From: Marivita cryptomonadis | Lineage (GTDB): Bacteria > Pseudomonadota > Alphaproteobacteria > Rhodobacterales > Rhodobacteraceae | Length of the DNA: 64,000 nucleotides | Direction of reading: 5' to 3' | Assembly (NCBI RefSeq): GCF_002115725.1 | Contig: NZ_JFKD01000002.1 | Coordinates: 186,001-250,000 of the forward strand | In this document: one piece after another, positions 20,064 to 30,640 of the stretch | How positions within the stretch are numbered: position 1 is the stretch's first letter | Layout of the letters: each line of letters opens with the position of its first letter | The notes under the pieces: generated by a model | What the model was told of the DNA's origin: nothing | What the model saw: only the letters and a program-made list of their open reading frames with translations | The model's database searches: none | Program-made: the position numbers and the translations under genes

Positions 20064-20900
20064 CTAGTTTTCTGCGCGCAGCGTCGTACCTGCGGCGGGG
20101 CATTTTAACGGCCCCGCAGATGTGGCAAAGCGAAATGGCAGCGTTTCGCTTGTCACACCTATATCGCCTCGAACCACATCGAAATGCAGGTGTGGTCCGG
20201 TGGATTGCCCAGTGTTTCCTGAATAACCGATCAGCGTACCCGCGCGGACGCGGTCGCCCGTGTTGACGCTGACGCCTCCCTGCTGCAGATGAAAATACTG
20301 CGCCAGGGTGCGGTCCGAATGCTGGATGATCACGTAGTTGCCAAGATCCTGATACTGCGCACCTGGCCCTCCGCTGCGGGAGTCTTCTTTTAGATCGACG
20401 ACAATCCCATCACGCGCTGCGTGAATCGGTGTCCCTTGGGGCATATTGAAATCGACGGCAAAGCGCCGTGCGCCAAAATGGGTAAAACTGCCGTTGCAGC
20501 TCTGACCGACAGTGAAGGCCTGTCCCGGGGCAAACGGCAGCATATATGCGTGCCGATCGTCGTGTCGCGCGGTGTAATCGCCTCGGCTCCACGTGAAATT
20601 GTAACGATAGGACCAAGCGCCAGCCTGCTTCTGAGACAGTTTGAAAAGTTGCACCCGTTGGTTGCCGTCCAGAACAAAAGGACCCGCGCCGCCCTCGCTG
20701 CGCCCAAGGTTTTTCAGGTCTAGCTTGATGTCGAGCGTGACCGGCAGGAAGGGATAAAGGTTCTCAGCATAAAACGTGATCGTATTGCCGTTCTGCGCGG
20801 TCTCGATGCAAACCTTCTGAAATTTGGTGTCACACGACCGATCTGCCGCAGCGAGTGTTGGCGCACATAGGGCCAAAGCGAAAAGAAATCGTCGAAACAT
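20064..20900 (-). CDS. M23 family metallopeptidase (LytM domain)
   Basis: The 278-residue protein begins with a signal peptide (to about residue 18, LAAA), then a beta-rich N-terminal half. The M23/LytM domain has HFGARRFAVDFNMPQGT (first zinc ligands H and D) and GPHLHFDV (HxH), with AQYFHL before it. The metal ligands are intact, so peptidoglycan endopeptidase activity in the periplasm is plausible. It converges with the DUF1150 gene with six bases between stops. Confidence 0.92.
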   Translation of the reverse strand: MFRRFLFALALCAPTLAAADRSCDTKFQKVCIETAQNGNTITFYAENLYPFLPVTLDIKLDLKNLGRSEGGAGPFVLDGNQRVQLFKLSQKQAGAWSYRYNFTWSRGDYTARHDDRHAYMLPFAPGQAFTVGQSCNGSFTHFGARRFAVDFNMPQGTPIHAARDGIVVDLKEDSRSGGPGAQYQDLGNYVIIQHSDRTLAQYFHLQQGGVSVNTGDRVRAGTLIGYSGNTGQSTGPHLHFDVVRGDIGVTSETLPFRFATSAGPLKCPAAGTTLRAEN

Positions 20901-20984
20901 GGCACCAACCCCTTGTCGAGATCCGGAGACAGTTGGACATGTCGCTGTGTCGTGCGCAACCGTGTTCCGGCACAGACCGTGGCA

Positions 20985-21015
20985 AAAAAGAAAGGGACGG
21001 ATGTGCTCCGTCCCT
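20985..21015 (-). terminator. Rho-independent terminator of sat/cysC
   Basis: On the minus strand AAGGGACGGA and TCCGTCCCTT pair perfectly (ten bases, five-base loop), followed by TTCTTTTTT. It lies 13 bases past the sat/cysC stop. Confidence 0.92.
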
Positions 21016-21027
21016 TCTATCTTGGTC

Positions 21028-22743
21028 TTACTGACCTGTGATCAGTCCAAGGCTTTCGAGTTTCAGGATCACCTGATGAGCGCAGTTGTCGACTTCGACA
21101 TTTTCGGTCTCGACACGCAATTCCGGTGTTTCTGGCACGTCGTACGGGTCAGAGATTCCTGTGAATTCCTTGATCTTGCCTTCCCGCGCAAGCTTGTAGA
21201 GCCCCTTGCGGTCGCGGCGTTCGCATTCCTCAAGACTCGTCGCCACATGGACCTCGAGGAAGGCACCGAACTGTTCGATCTCTTCCCGAACGGCACGGCG
21301 TGTTGTGGCATAGGGCGCGATGGGCGCACAGATTGCGATCCCACCGTTCTTGGTGATTTCCGACGCGACATAGCCGATGCGGCGAATGTTCAGGTCGCGG
21401 TGTTCCTTGCTGAAGCCCAGCTCCGAGGACAGGTTCTTGCGCACGATATCGCCATCCAGAAGGGTTACTGGACGGCCCCCCATCTCCATCAGCTTGACCA
21501 TCAAAGCGTTGGCGATGGTGGATTTGCCCGAGCCAGAGAAGCCGGTGAAGAACACGGTAAAGCCCTGTTGCGACCGCGGCGGGCGCGTCTTGCGCAATTC
21601 GGTGACCACTTCGGGAAAGCTGAACCATTCCGGAATGTCCAGACCTTCGGCCAGACGGCGGCGCAGTTCGGTGCCCGAGATGTTGAGGATGGTCACGTCA
21701 TCCTTGTCGGCGATCTCGTCCATCGGCTCGTATTGTGCGCGTTCCTGCACGTAGACCATGTGTTTGAAATCAACCATCTCGATGCCGATCTCGGCCTCAT
21801 GCTCGCGGAACAGCTCCTGCGCATCATATGGCCCGTAGAAATCCTCGCCCGCCGAATTCTTGCCCGGTCCAGCGTGATCGCGACCCACGATGAAATGGGT
21901 GCAGCCGTGGTTCTTGCGGATCAGACCGTGCCACACCGCCTCGCGGGGGCCGGCCATGCGCATCGCAAGGTTCAGAAGGCTCATCGTCGTGGTGGATTGC
22001 GGATACTTGTCCAGCACCGCCTCATAGCAGCGCACGCGGGTGAAATGGTCCACGTCGCCCGGTTTGGTCATGCCGACAACCGGATGGATCAGCAAGTTGG
22101 CCTGCGCTTCTTTCGCAGCGCGGAAGGTCAGTTCCTGATGCGCGCGGTGCAGCGGGTTGCGGGTCTGGAACGCCACGACCTTGCGCCAACCCAGCTTGCG
22201 GAACAGTGCGCGCAATTCGTTCGGAGTGTCGCGACGCCCCCGGAAATCATAATGGACGGGCTGCTGGATACCGGTGACGGGACCACCCAGATAAACTTTT
22301 CCTGCCTTGTTGTGCAGGTAGTTGACTGCCGGATGGGCATCCTCATCTGCACCGAAAACCTTTTCCGCCTCGCGCGCCTTGTTTGGCACCCAACGGTCGG
22401 TCACGGTCATCGTGCCAAGGATCACGCCTTCCTGATCGCGCAGGGCAATATCCTGACCAATCTCAAGGCTGTCTGCGAATGCCTCGGACACATCCAGCGT
22501 GATCGGCATGGGCCACAGGGTGCCATCAGCAAGGCGCATGTTTTCGACGACGCTGTTGTAGTCGTCTTCGCTCAGAAACCCCTTGAGCGGGTTGAACCCG
22601 CCGTTCATCAAAAGCTCGAGATCGCAAATCTGGCGCGGCGTCAGATCGTGGCTGAACAGTTCAGCAGCTTCCAGCTTGAGCTTTTGGGCGCTGTCATACG
22701 AGACATAAAGTTCAGGGATTGGGGCAAGGTTTTGCGGGTACAT
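21028..22743 (-). CDS. Bifunctional sulfate adenylyltransferase / adenylylsulfate kinase
   Basis: A 571-residue fusion that activates sulfate in two steps: ATP sulfurylase makes APS, and the C-terminal kinase makes PAPS. The sulfurylase part shows QTRNPLHRAH and GRDHAGPG. The kinase part, from about residue 385, has GFSGSGKSTIAN, the DGD of LLDGDIVR, and FLEVHVATSLEECERRD. The start was put at MYPQNLAPIPELYVSYD, since upstream residues are not family-like. It stands alone and has its own terminator; no other sulfur-assimilation gene is nearby. Confidence 0.95.
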   Translation of the reverse strand: MYPQNLAPIPELYVSYDSAQKLKLEAAELFSHDLTPRQICDLELLMNGGFNPLKGFLSEDDYNSVVENMRLADGTLWPMPITLDVSEAFADSLEIGQDIALRDQEGVILGTMTVTDRWVPNKAREAEKVFGADEDAHPAVNYLHNKAGKVYLGGPVTGIQQPVHYDFRGRRDTPNELRALFRKLGWRKVVAFQTRNPLHRAHQELTFRAAKEAQANLLIHPVVGMTKPGDVDHFTRVRCYEAVLDKYPQSTTTMSLLNLAMRMAGPREAVWHGLIRKNHGCTHFIVGRDHAGPGKNSAGEDFYGPYDAQELFREHEAEIGIEMVDFKHMVYVQERAQYEPMDEIADKDDVTILNISGTELRRRLAEGLDIPEWFSFPEVVTELRKTRPPRSQQGFTVFFTGFSGSGKSTIANALMVKLMEMGGRPVTLLDGDIVRKNLSSELGFSKEHRDLNIRRIGYVASEITKNGGIAICAPIAPYATTRRAVREEIEQFGAFLEVHVATSLEECERRDRKGLYKLAREGKIKEFTGISDPYDVPETPELRVETENVEVDNCAHQVILKLESLGLITGQ

Positions 22744-22934
22744 TATTCTGCTCACTGTCCAAATTTGGGCGCTGGTTACGCCTCCACCGGGACAGAAGTC
22801 CAGTGACAAGGCCGCGCACCTCATGAATTCGGGAAAATGTGCGGAATTTACGCCAGTTTCGAAAATGGTTTACCGAAAAGAAGCCAACGCGCCGGGATGT
22901 GGGTCGGACCTCGCAGTCAGACCCATCTCGCTTC

Positions 22935-24011
<1,077 letters not shown>

Positions 24012-24063
24012 TCAATGACACCGCGTCGTGTGAAAAATTCACAGTCCAGAATGTATAGAAAGA

Positions 24064-24100
24064 TTGTTGCGCAATGTTGAAACAATATTGCGCGCAACAA
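24064..24100. promoter_or_regulatory. Inverted repeat in the trxB-lrp divergent promoter
   Basis: TTGTTGCGCAAT (24064-24075) is mirrored by ATTGCGCGCAACAA (24087-24100), with two extra bases in the right arm, around GTTGAAACAAT, which itself contains GTT/AAC. The element sits 26 bases before the Lrp start. Lrp-family proteins often autoregulate at such sites; the assignment is inferred. Confidence 0.65.
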
Positions 24101-24125
24101 ACCTATGCTATAACAATGTCGAAAA

Positions 24126-24644
24126 ATGCAGGGGTGCTTCAGGATGCCGGCACATCGGTTGGATCCAATAGATCGCAAGATTTTGGCAGAGCTTCAAGCA
24201 GACGGACGCATGACCAATGTCGAATTGGCCCGCAGGGTTGGTATTTCGGCGCCACCGTGTCTGCGGCGTGTGCGCACCTTGGAAGAGCAGGGCTTTATCC
24301 GGGGCTACCATGCCGAGGTTGATCCGCGCGAATTGGGATTTGAGGTTCAAGTCTTCGCGATGGTCGGACTGCAAAGTCAGGCCGAAGCAGATCTGCGCGC
24401 CTTTGAAGACCGTTGCCGCAGTTGGCCGCTGGTACGTGAATGCCATATGCTCAACGGAGAAGTGGACTTCATCCTGAAATGTGTCGCCCCTGACCTGAGC
24501 ACGTTCCAAAGCTTTCTGACAGGGGACCTGCTGACATCGCCAAACGTCGGCAGCGTCAAGACTTCGCTTGTGATCCGCGGGGCAAAGGACGAACCCGGTG
24601 TGCCCTTCGATGTATTGGAAGCGCGGCTGGGCGGCACGGACTGA
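24126..24644 (+). CDS. Lrp/AsnC family transcriptional regulator
   Basis: A 172-residue regulator (166 if the second ATG at 24144 is used). The N-terminal HTH reads LDPIDRKILAELQADGRMTNVELARRVGISAPPCLRRVRTLEEQGFI, followed by an RAM (ACT-like) ligand domain from about residue 75. Lrp-type proteins respond to amino acids. It is divergent from trxB with an operator-like inverted repeat between them, so it may control trxB and itself. Confidence 0.92.
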   Translation: MQGCFRMPAHRLDPIDRKILAELQADGRMTNVELARRVGISAPPCLRRVRTLEEQGFIRGYHAEVDPRELGFEVQVFAMVGLQSQAEADLRAFEDRCRSWPLVRECHMLNGEVDFILKCVAPDLSTFQSFLTGDLLTSPNVGSVKTSLVIRGAKDEPGVPFDVLEARLGGTD

Positions 24645-24674
24645 CACCGCCCCAACGCAGTGATGCTTGACGTG

Positions 24675-25454
24675 TCAGGCGACTCGCAACGTTTCGATCA
24701 CGTCGCGTGTTGTGCGCGGGAAGGCAAGATCGCCAAAGCCTTCGAGAGACCCAAGATGCGGGAACATCGACTGCAGCATGTCGCGAACAGAGCTTCCGAT
24801 TTCCGCAGCTGAAACCCGTCCCGGATGGTAGCTTTCCAATTCGTGCCCATTGGCCCGAATGATCCCGTGGCTTTGCAAGGCGAAATGGTACAATTGCACC
24901 GATCCCGGCGGCGTGATGCGCAAGACCCGGTCACCGTCGATATAGTCGCTGGCTGGGGCAAGTACCGCATCGCAGTTGAGCAAATCAGCAAAACGATCTT
25001 GACGGACCACAAGCCGGGCTGCGGGACCAAGCAGCAGATCGCTTTGGTCCATGCCAACTCCCGGCATACGGAGCAAGTAGGACAGAGAGGTCGTTTCGGC
25101 GGCGAAATCCGGAAGATAGGGTGTGCTGCCAATCCATACGACGGGCTGTGGGCCGCGATGTGTTTCGACCAGATCCCCGGGAATCAGATCTTCGACAGCA
25201 ATCGGGCCCATGACCGTTGAAATGAGCGTGCCGCGGGCGAAGGCGGATGCGCAGGCTTCGAATGTCGATGATGCAGGAACTGTGAAACTGGACTCGGATA
25301 TCGACTGATCCGGCAGAAGGGCGGCAGCCTCGATGGTGCGGGTGAGAGGGATGTCGCGTCGAGGCTGCCCGTCGAACGTGGCAACTTTGTCTGTTGAAAC
25401 AGCATAGGCGTTGAAGTCGGTCGTCGCAGCGCGATCGGTCGAGGTCTGAGCCAT
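24675..25454 (-). CDS. Hint domain-containing protein
   Basis: The 259-residue protein has a Hedgehog/intein (Hint) module from about residue 67: CASAFARGTLISTVMGPIAVEDLIPGDLVETHRGPQPVVWIG, the start-Cys, G-T-I-T-G and L-GD-V blocks of the family. The later blocks LLRMPGVGM and YHFALQSHGIIRANGHELESYHP fit as well. Such stand-alone Hint proteins are frequent in Rhodobacteraceae and their function is unknown. No signal peptide is seen. Confidence 0.85.
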   Translation of the reverse strand: MAQTSTDRAATTDFNAYAVSTDKVATFDGQPRRDIPLTRTIEAAALLPDQSISESSFTVPASSTFEACASAFARGTLISTVMGPIAVEDLIPGDLVETHRGPQPVVWIGSTPYLPDFAAETTSLSYLLRMPGVGMDQSDLLLGPAARLVVRQDRFADLLNCDAVLAPASDYIDGDRVLRITPPGSVQLYHFALQSHGIIRANGHELESYHPGRVSAAEIGSSVRDMLQSMFPHLGSLEGFGDLAFPRTTRDVIETLRVA

Positions 25455-25575
25455 GTGATACCTTTTAACTCAGGTCACATCCGCGTTGGCCCCCACCAAC
25501 AACACCAGAAGGACGGTGCAATATCGTTGGATAAAAGATGGCTCAGAAGTGTTTGATTCGTCAAAAATCAACGAA

Positions 25576-25601
25576 AATTGGCCGCGAAATCGCGGCCAAT
25601 T
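25576..25601. terminator. Perfect hairpin, possible terminator
   Basis: AATTGGCCGCGA and TCGCGGCCAATT are perfect complements around AA (in practice an AAAT loop). It lies 93 bases past the stop of the 50-residue minus-strand gene. In minus orientation the flank is AATTTTCG, a short T-run; on plus it is TCTTCG. Probably the terminator of the small gene. Confidence 0.65.
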
Positions 25602-25693
25602 CTTCGATATGGGGAGGATTGTCTGGGTCTTCGGAACAGCGCTGCCACAATTGGGGAAGATCGTGGCAGGTCGGCTGTATCCCGTAGGCTTGA

Positions 25694-25846
25694 TCAGGCG
25701 CGTTTGCGGGCCAGTTGGTCGGCCTTTTCAGCCTTGATGCGGGCAAACATCGCCTTGCGGGCTGCGCCGCGCTGGAAAGGAAGCGCTGGCATGTCCTCTT
25801 TAGAGGTTGCGACGACAGAGGCGATGAATTTCGAAGTGCGCGACAT
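25694..25846 (-). CDS. Small basic protein, 50 residues
   Basis: A short frame starting MSRTSKFIASVVATSKEDMP and ending in a basic helix rich in K, R and A (RGAARKAMFARIKAEKADQ). Codon use is like the neighbours, and it is followed by a perfect hairpin. I do not recognise a named family; similar short proteins are annotated as hypothetical in the group. The basic amphipathic C-terminus suggests nucleic-acid or membrane contact, which is not shown. Confidence 0.6.
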   Translation of the reverse strand: MSRTSKFIASVVATSKEDMPALPFQRGAARKAMFARIKAEKADQLARKRA

Positions 25847-25984
25847 TGGACTGCTCCGGTGGTGTTCCGTTGTTTCTTGATCCTAATTAACCCGCGCAAT
25901 TGGGCGCGTTTGTGACCAAACGTGGACAATCCCGGTGTATTCCTGTGATTGATTTGGGCACTGCGCCAATGGCGCTGGCGCGGT

Positions 25985-26740
25985 TCAGAGCCGGATCACC
26001 GAAATCAAACGGCCGTAATCCGCTTCCCGTGCATGGGTCGCGCGGCGGTAGGAATAAAAGCGATCTGCGTCAGAATACGTGCAGTGCCGTGTCCATTCCG
26101 CGTCCACTCCGGCGCTGCGCAGCTTGTAAAGACCAAAGCCCGGCAGATCGAAGTGGAACTTGTCTTCATCCCCATTGACGAAGAACCGCGCGTATTGTGG
26201 GTCTTCGGCTAGAAAAGAATCGAGGAATTCGGGTCCGACCTCGTAGGCACGCTGGCTTATACTGGGTCCGATCACCGCTTTGATTGTTTCGCGATTGGCA
26301 CCAAGGCTGGTCATCGCATCAATCGTTGCCTCCAAAACACCGTCGAGGGCTCCGCGCCATCCGGCATGGGCAGCGCCTATGACACCGGTATCGTGATCGG
26401 CAAAGAGCACAGGCTGGCAATCCGCCGTCAGCACACCCAGCGCGACGCCGGGCGTCTTTGTCACCATGGCGTCGGCCTGTGGTTTCGACGATCCCAACGG
26501 CCCCTCCACAACTTCCACCTTGGCAGAGTGCACTTGATGAACGCTGACCAGCTGATCTCCGGCAACCTCCATCGCATCCGCGACACGGGCGCGATTGATG
26601 GCAACGATTTCGGACTGGTCGGATGATCCAGCGCCGCAGTTGAGCCCTGCAAACACTCCGGAGGATGCACCACCGCGCCGCGTGAAAAATCCGTGGCGTA
26701 TAGGTCCGAGGCTATCTGCTGTGATGATTTCCAGCGTCAT
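25985..26740 (-). CDS. pgeF: Multicopper-like polyphenol oxidase / purine nucleosidase YfiH (PgeF)
   Basis: A 251-residue DUF152/YfiH protein. The metal-binding blocks are all visible: VHQVHS near residue 65, TADCQPVLFAD near 105, and GAAHAGWRGALDG near 122. Members were first called laccases; later work on the family reports peptidoglycan-precursor proofreading and adenosine phosphorylase/deaminase activity. Its ATG overlaps the midA stop by four bases, making it the last gene of lgt-midA-pgeF. Confidence 0.92.
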   Translation of the reverse strand: MTLEIITADSLGPIRHGFFTRRGGASSGVFAGLNCGAGSSDQSEIVAINRARVADAMEVAGDQLVSVHQVHSAKVEVVEGPLGSSKPQADAMVTKTPGVALGVLTADCQPVLFADHDTGVIGAAHAGWRGALDGVLEATIDAMTSLGANRETIKAVIGPSISQRAYEVGPEFLDSFLAEDPQYARFFVNGDEDKFHFDLPGFGLYKLRSAGVDAEWTRHCTYSDADRFYSYRRATHAREADYGRLISVIRL

Positions 26741-27813
26741 GGATCCAGTCCGGGCGGCGGCGACTCGTTCACTGGGTACAGACCCAGCACTTTGAACAAG
26801 GAACCCATTTCATCGGGATGGGTCAACCGTCGATGTGCAGCCACATGCGCAGCAAGCGGTTCTCCGGTCAGACCTTTTGCCAAACTCTGGGCGCGCGGCG
26901 TGATGCCCAGCCGTTCAAGAAACACGCCTTGGTTGGTCAATTGGCTGGCCGTGCATCCCGCAATCAACGCAGCACGTGCCAACGCTTCGAAATCGACATG
27001 GGCGGTCAGGTCCGCCTGTCCCGGTTCAGCGAAAGGATCAACGGGTCGGTGTGCACGCACCGCCTGAAACGTGTCACCGTCGGAATGCCACCCGCCATAG
27101 TCAATGAAGAGCGCCATTCCACCTTGGGTCGCGATCCGGCGGGCCAGAGCATCCACAACCGCAGTGCCGTGTGCGCAGGTTTCCACAAGGGCACCCGGCT
27201 GTGTGTCGTCCAGACGGCTGTTAAGCGCTTCAATCGGTGCTGCATCACTTAGCCCTCGTTGCAGCACACCGGTTTCCGACAGCCCCACCATAACCTCGCG
27301 CCAACCTTTTGGGTCACGCTGAAACTGTCTGATTGGCAGCGCATCGAAAAACTCGTTTGCCATGACGAAAATCGGAATGTCCTCGGGCAGAGTTTCCACC
27401 GTGTCATGCCACGTTGGGTGATAAGCGGGCAGGGCGGCCGCCTGCAAGCTGCGCATGCGCGCCGATGCCTCGACCAGATGCAAATCGACTGCAGCGTGAA
27501 ACCCCGGCACCTGTACCGTGGCCCGCAGGAGATCCGCGATCAGCGTGCCACGCCCCGGTCCCAATTCTACCAAGGCAAACCGATCTGGCGCGCCCTGATC
27601 CATCCAGGATTGCGCAAGACAAAGGCCGATGAGTTCCCCGAACATCTGGCTGATCTCGGGAGCTGTGGTGAAATCCCCATCGACGCCAAGCGCGTCTTGA
27701 GTCGTGTAATACCCGTGTTTGGGATGAAGCAGGCAAGCGGACATATAGTCGGCCAAGGTAATCGGCCCGGTCGCTTCGATTTGGCGGCGCAGGATTTTTG
27801 ATAGCTCTGTCAT
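26737..27813 (-). CDS. Class I SAM-dependent methyltransferase, MidA/NDUFAF7 family
   Basis: A 358-residue DUF185 protein. The SAM-binding strand is [16 protein letters not shown] near residue 80. The family-specific [13 protein letters not shown] follows, and [10 protein letters not shown] lies in the second half. Mitochondrial members methylate an arginine of complex I subunit NDUFS2; the bacterial target is not established. The start is the ATG that overlaps the lgt stop. Confidence 0.9.
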   Translation of the reverse strand: MTELSKILRRQIEATGPITLADYMSACLLHPKHGYYTTQDALGVDGDFTTAPEISQMFGELIGLCLAQSWMDQGAPDRFALVELGPGRGTLIADLLRATVQVPGFHAAVDLHLVEASARMRSLQAAALPAYHPTWHDTVETLPEDIPIFVMANEFFDALPIRQFQRDPKGWREVMVGLSETGVLQRGLSDAAPIEALNSRLDDTQPGALVETCAHGTAVVDALARRIATQGGMALFIDYGGWHSDGDTFQAVRAHRPVDPFAEPGQADLTAHVDFEALARAALIAGCTASQLTNQGVFLERLGITPRAQSLAKGLTGEPLAAHVAAHRRLTHPDEMGSLFKVLGLYPVNESPPPGLDP

Positions 27814-28712
27814 GTGTCCCGTACGGCTCCGGCGCGGCGTGCGGACAGCCAGAGATAAATGCCGATCGCAATCATCGGAACAGAGAGAAGTTGTCCCATG
27901 GTCAGACCATACCCGCCGATCTGCCAAGCAAGGCCGAGAGGGTTGCCGTCCGAGACGAACTGCGCATCAGGCTGGCGCACGAACTCTACCATGAAACGCG
28001 CTGCGCCATAGCCGCCAATGAACAGGCCGACGATCCGACCCGGCACTTTGAGTGCCCCACGACGGAAAGCCAGCCACAGCAGAACGGCACCCAACAGCAG
28101 ACCTTCCAGCAGCGCTTCGTAAAGCTGCGACGGATGGCGTGCGCAAATTTCTCCCAGCGTCTGTCCACAAGATTGCGCGGCCTGACCGGGAAACTGAACA
28201 CCCCAAGGCAGGTCGGTTGGCCGCCCCCACAGTTCTGCGTTGATGAAATTCGAAATCCGCCCCAGCAAAAGTCCCGGCGGTGTGGCGATCGCCATCATGT
28301 CTGCAGTGGGGCGCAAGGGGAGGCTGTTTTTGAAGCAAAACATCAGCGCAGCGACGATCACACCGATCAATCCACCGTGAAACGACATGCCACCCTGCCA
28401 GACAGCAAGGATTTCCGCTGGGTTCTGCAAATAATACCCCGGCTGGTAAAACAGCACGAAGCCAAGCCGTCCGCCCAGAATGACCCCAAGGATCACCCAA
28501 GTGAGCAATTCCTCGACCTGTTCGGGGCGCATCGGAGGAGTATCATCGGCCCAAAGAGGCGTGCGTTTCACGGCAGCTACCGCGATCCGCCACCCAATCA
28601 GAATGCCTGCGATGTAAGCCAGCGCATACCAACGCAGCGCAAATTCCATCCCGAAGATCGAGATCGAAAACAGCTCTGGCGAGACATTCGGAAAAGGCAG
28701 ACCCGTAGACAT
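27810..28712 (-). CDS. lgt: Prolipoprotein diacylglyceryl transferase
   Basis: A 300-residue inner-membrane enzyme with about seven spans that attaches diacylglycerol to the lipobox cysteine of prolipoproteins. The Lgt signature [15 protein letters not shown] is present near residue 150, with [11 protein letters not shown] before it and [12 protein letters not shown] after. It heads the lgt-midA-pgeF operon and is divergent from ubiK. Confidence 0.97.
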   Translation of the reverse strand: MSTGLPFPNVSPELFSISIFGMEFALRWYALAYIAGILIGWRIAVAAVKRTPLWADDTPPMRPEQVEELLTWVILGVILGGRLGFVLFYQPGYYLQNPAEILAVWQGGMSFHGGLIGVIVAALMFCFKNSLPLRPTADMMAIATPPGLLLGRISNFINAELWGRPTDLPWGVQFPGQAAQSCGQTLGEICARHPSQLYEALLEGLLLGAVLLWLAFRRGALKVPGRIVGLFIGGYGAARFMVEFVRQPDAQFVSDGNPLGLAWQIGGYGLTMGQLLSVPMIAIGIYLWLSARRAGAVRDT

Positions 28713-28805
28713 GCGCGCAGATGTTCAATTCTCTGCGGCGAAGTCAACCTTGTGCCGCGCGGGTGTGAGGACCATATAGAGATCAAGCAAACGCCGGAGG
28801 CAGAC

Positions 28806-29051
28806 ATGCAAACCCGAAACAAGGTATTCGAAGACCTTTCGCAATTGATGACCAACGCCATGGGCGTGGCGCAGGGCGCGAAAGACGAGGCTGAGACTGC
28901 GATGAAATCGCTGGTCGACCGTTGGCTGGCGGATCGCGATTTCGTCACCCGCGAAGAATTCGACGCAGTGCGCGCGATGGCCATGAAAGCGCGCGAAGAG
29001 AACGAAATGCTCAAAGCCCGTCTCGACGCGCTCGAAGCGGCCAAGAAATAA
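28806..29051 (+). CDS. Accessory factor UbiK family protein (BMFP)
   Basis: A small coiled-coil protein of 81 residues: RNKVFEDLSQLMTNAMGVAQ, a middle VDRWLADRDFVTREEFDAVR and a C-terminal coiled coil. It matches the UbiK/YqiC family, which helps aerobic ubiquinone synthesis and fuses membranes in vitro. The ribosome site is GGAGG. A much longer upstream frame is only the antisense of lgt. Confidence 0.88.
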   Translation: MQTRNKVFEDLSQLMTNAMGVAQGAKDEAETAMKSLVDRWLADRDFVTREEFDAVRAMAMKAREENEMLKARLDALEAAKK

Positions 29052-29054
29052 GAC

Positions 29055-30512
29055 CTAGCTTCGGGGCCGGACGATCGCTTCGGCCTCGATCTCGACTTTG
29101 TAGTCGCCGATCAACTGACCGATCTGGAACAGCGTATTGGCCGGTTTGATATCGCCAAAGATGCGCCCATGCGCCTTGGACACGGCCACCACATCGTCGG
29201 CATTACTCATGAAGACACGCGTGCGGACAACGTCCTCCATGCTTGATCCAAGCGCGGTGAGAGCTGCGCTGATCTTGTCCAAGACATAGGTCGTCTGCGC
29301 GCCTGCATCCTTTGGGGCCACCGCCCGATCAACACCCGCAGTCGCCGTCGTGCCTGACACAAAGATGCGATCCCCGATCCGATGTGCGCGGCAATATCCT
29401 GCGATGTCTTCCCACTCGCTTCCCGACAGAACCCGTTTTTCACCGGGCCGGTTCGGCACGTCCTCGACCGTCATGGCGCTGGGCATCGCGTCAAGGTGAT
29501 GGCTCAGATCGCCACTGGCCGTCAGGAACGGTGGCTTACGGTATTCGTCGCCGCAATCGCCGGGCAGGGGTGTTGTCACTGCAAACGCCGCGTTCAAGCG
29601 GGCCTGATCCTCTTCGTCCAGCGTGAATTGGAATAGCTTGAGGTTATCCTCCGTATGCCGCGCCTCGCCCAGCCTCGCGCCAATGATGACCCCGGCAACG
29701 GCTTCATTCTCCAGCACCCAGCGGGTCGCGACATTGGCAATCGACACGCCATGCTTGGCTGCCACATCTGCAGCCGCCTGCAACACCGTCTGATAGGCGT
29801 CCCATCCCCCGGCGGTGTCGATGAAGCGCTTGTACTTCATCTTGCTCCAGTCGGTGATCTCGATCGGCTCTGGCTGACCCAGCCATTTCTCCGATAGAAA
29901 CCCGCCCTGCAATGTCCCGTAGCATACAAGCTTGACGCCCCACGCGGCACAAACCTCAGACAAGGGTCCGGTCGCGCGACGGTCCAAAAGCGAACAGGGC
30001 ACCTGATTGCTGACAATCTGGATGCCATCGGCCAAAGCAAGATGCAGGTGCGCCGCGTCGAAATTGGTCAGGCCGATTTCTCCGATTAACCCTTCCTCGC
30101 GCAGTTTCGCCATCTCGTGCAGCGCGTCGAGCCAAGCTGGGTGCTCGAAACTCCACCAGTGGAATTGCAACAGGTCAACGCGGTCCACACCCAGCCGGTC
30201 AAGCCGCTCCTGCACTCCGGCGCGTACGACATCGGGCGTCATCGGGCCGGGCACCGGACACCATTTGGTGCCGACGGTGGCCTTGACCCCGCGCTTCAGC
30301 AACGCTCCGGTGATCACCTCCGCCGTGCCATAGTGGTCCGCCATATCGAAACTGTCGAACCCGGCATCCGCATAAGCGGCCAGATGATCCGCGCCGACCT
30401 CCGGATCAATGAGGTCGCCGTCTTTCTCGATATCGGCCACCTGCCAGAGGCCCACCAGCGCACGGCGGATCGTCAGGCGGTCACTCAGGGCGATGGTGTC
30501 GGGGTGGGTCAT
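29055..30512 (-). CDS. Aldo/keto reductase fused to a RidA (YjgF/YER057c) domain
   Basis: A 485-residue two-domain protein. Residues 1-330 are an aldo/keto reductase with the catalytic tetrad in place: FDMADHYG (Asp, Tyr), VGTKWCP (Lys) and LLQFHWW (His). From about 345 onward comes a RidA fold with RIGDRIFVSGTTAT, SMEDVVRTRVFMSN and the closing KVEIEAEAIV. RidA hydrolyses reactive enamine/imine intermediates. The fusion suggests a pathway producing an unstable imine or acting on a carbonyl derived from one. It is divergent from the TIGR04076-AKR-liv operon. Confidence 0.9.
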   Translation of the reverse strand: MTHPDTIALSDRLTIRRALVGLWQVADIEKDGDLIDPEVGADHLAAYADAGFDSFDMADHYGTAEVITGALLKRGVKATVGTKWCPVPGPMTPDVVRAGVQERLDRLGVDRVDLLQFHWWSFEHPAWLDALHEMAKLREEGLIGEIGLTNFDAAHLHLALADGIQIVSNQVPCSLLDRRATGPLSEVCAAWGVKLVCYGTLQGGFLSEKWLGQPEPIEITDWSKMKYKRFIDTAGGWDAYQTVLQAAADVAAKHGVSIANVATRWVLENEAVAGVIIGARLGEARHTEDNLKLFQFTLDEEDQARLNAAFAVTTPLPGDCGDEYRKPPFLTASGDLSHHLDAMPSAMTVEDVPNRPGEKRVLSGSEWEDIAGYCRAHRIGDRIFVSGTTATAGVDRAVAPKDAGAQTTYVLDKISAALTALGSSMEDVVRTRVFMSNADDVVAVSKAHGRIFGDIKPANTLFQIGQLIGDYKVEIEAEAIVRPRS

Positions 30513-30640
30513 AGAGCGGTCCTTTCGGCTGTCGCCCCATGAGTTGCCGCCCTGAACCCGTTTGACAAGCCCGAAAGATCCCAGCAACCATATGCTTAAC
30601 AACAGGGAACAACCGCGCGGAACCGCGTGTCAGGGGAACG

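Noticed and set aside
20824..22806. Open frame of 660 codons opposite the sat/cysC gene
   Set aside because: A shadow of the minus-strand bifunctional enzyme; composition and lack of motifs rule it out.
27798..28805. Long plus-strand frame reading through lgt into ubiK
   Set aside because: Only the last 81 codons (from 28806, with GGAGG) look like protein; the rest is antisense to lgt.
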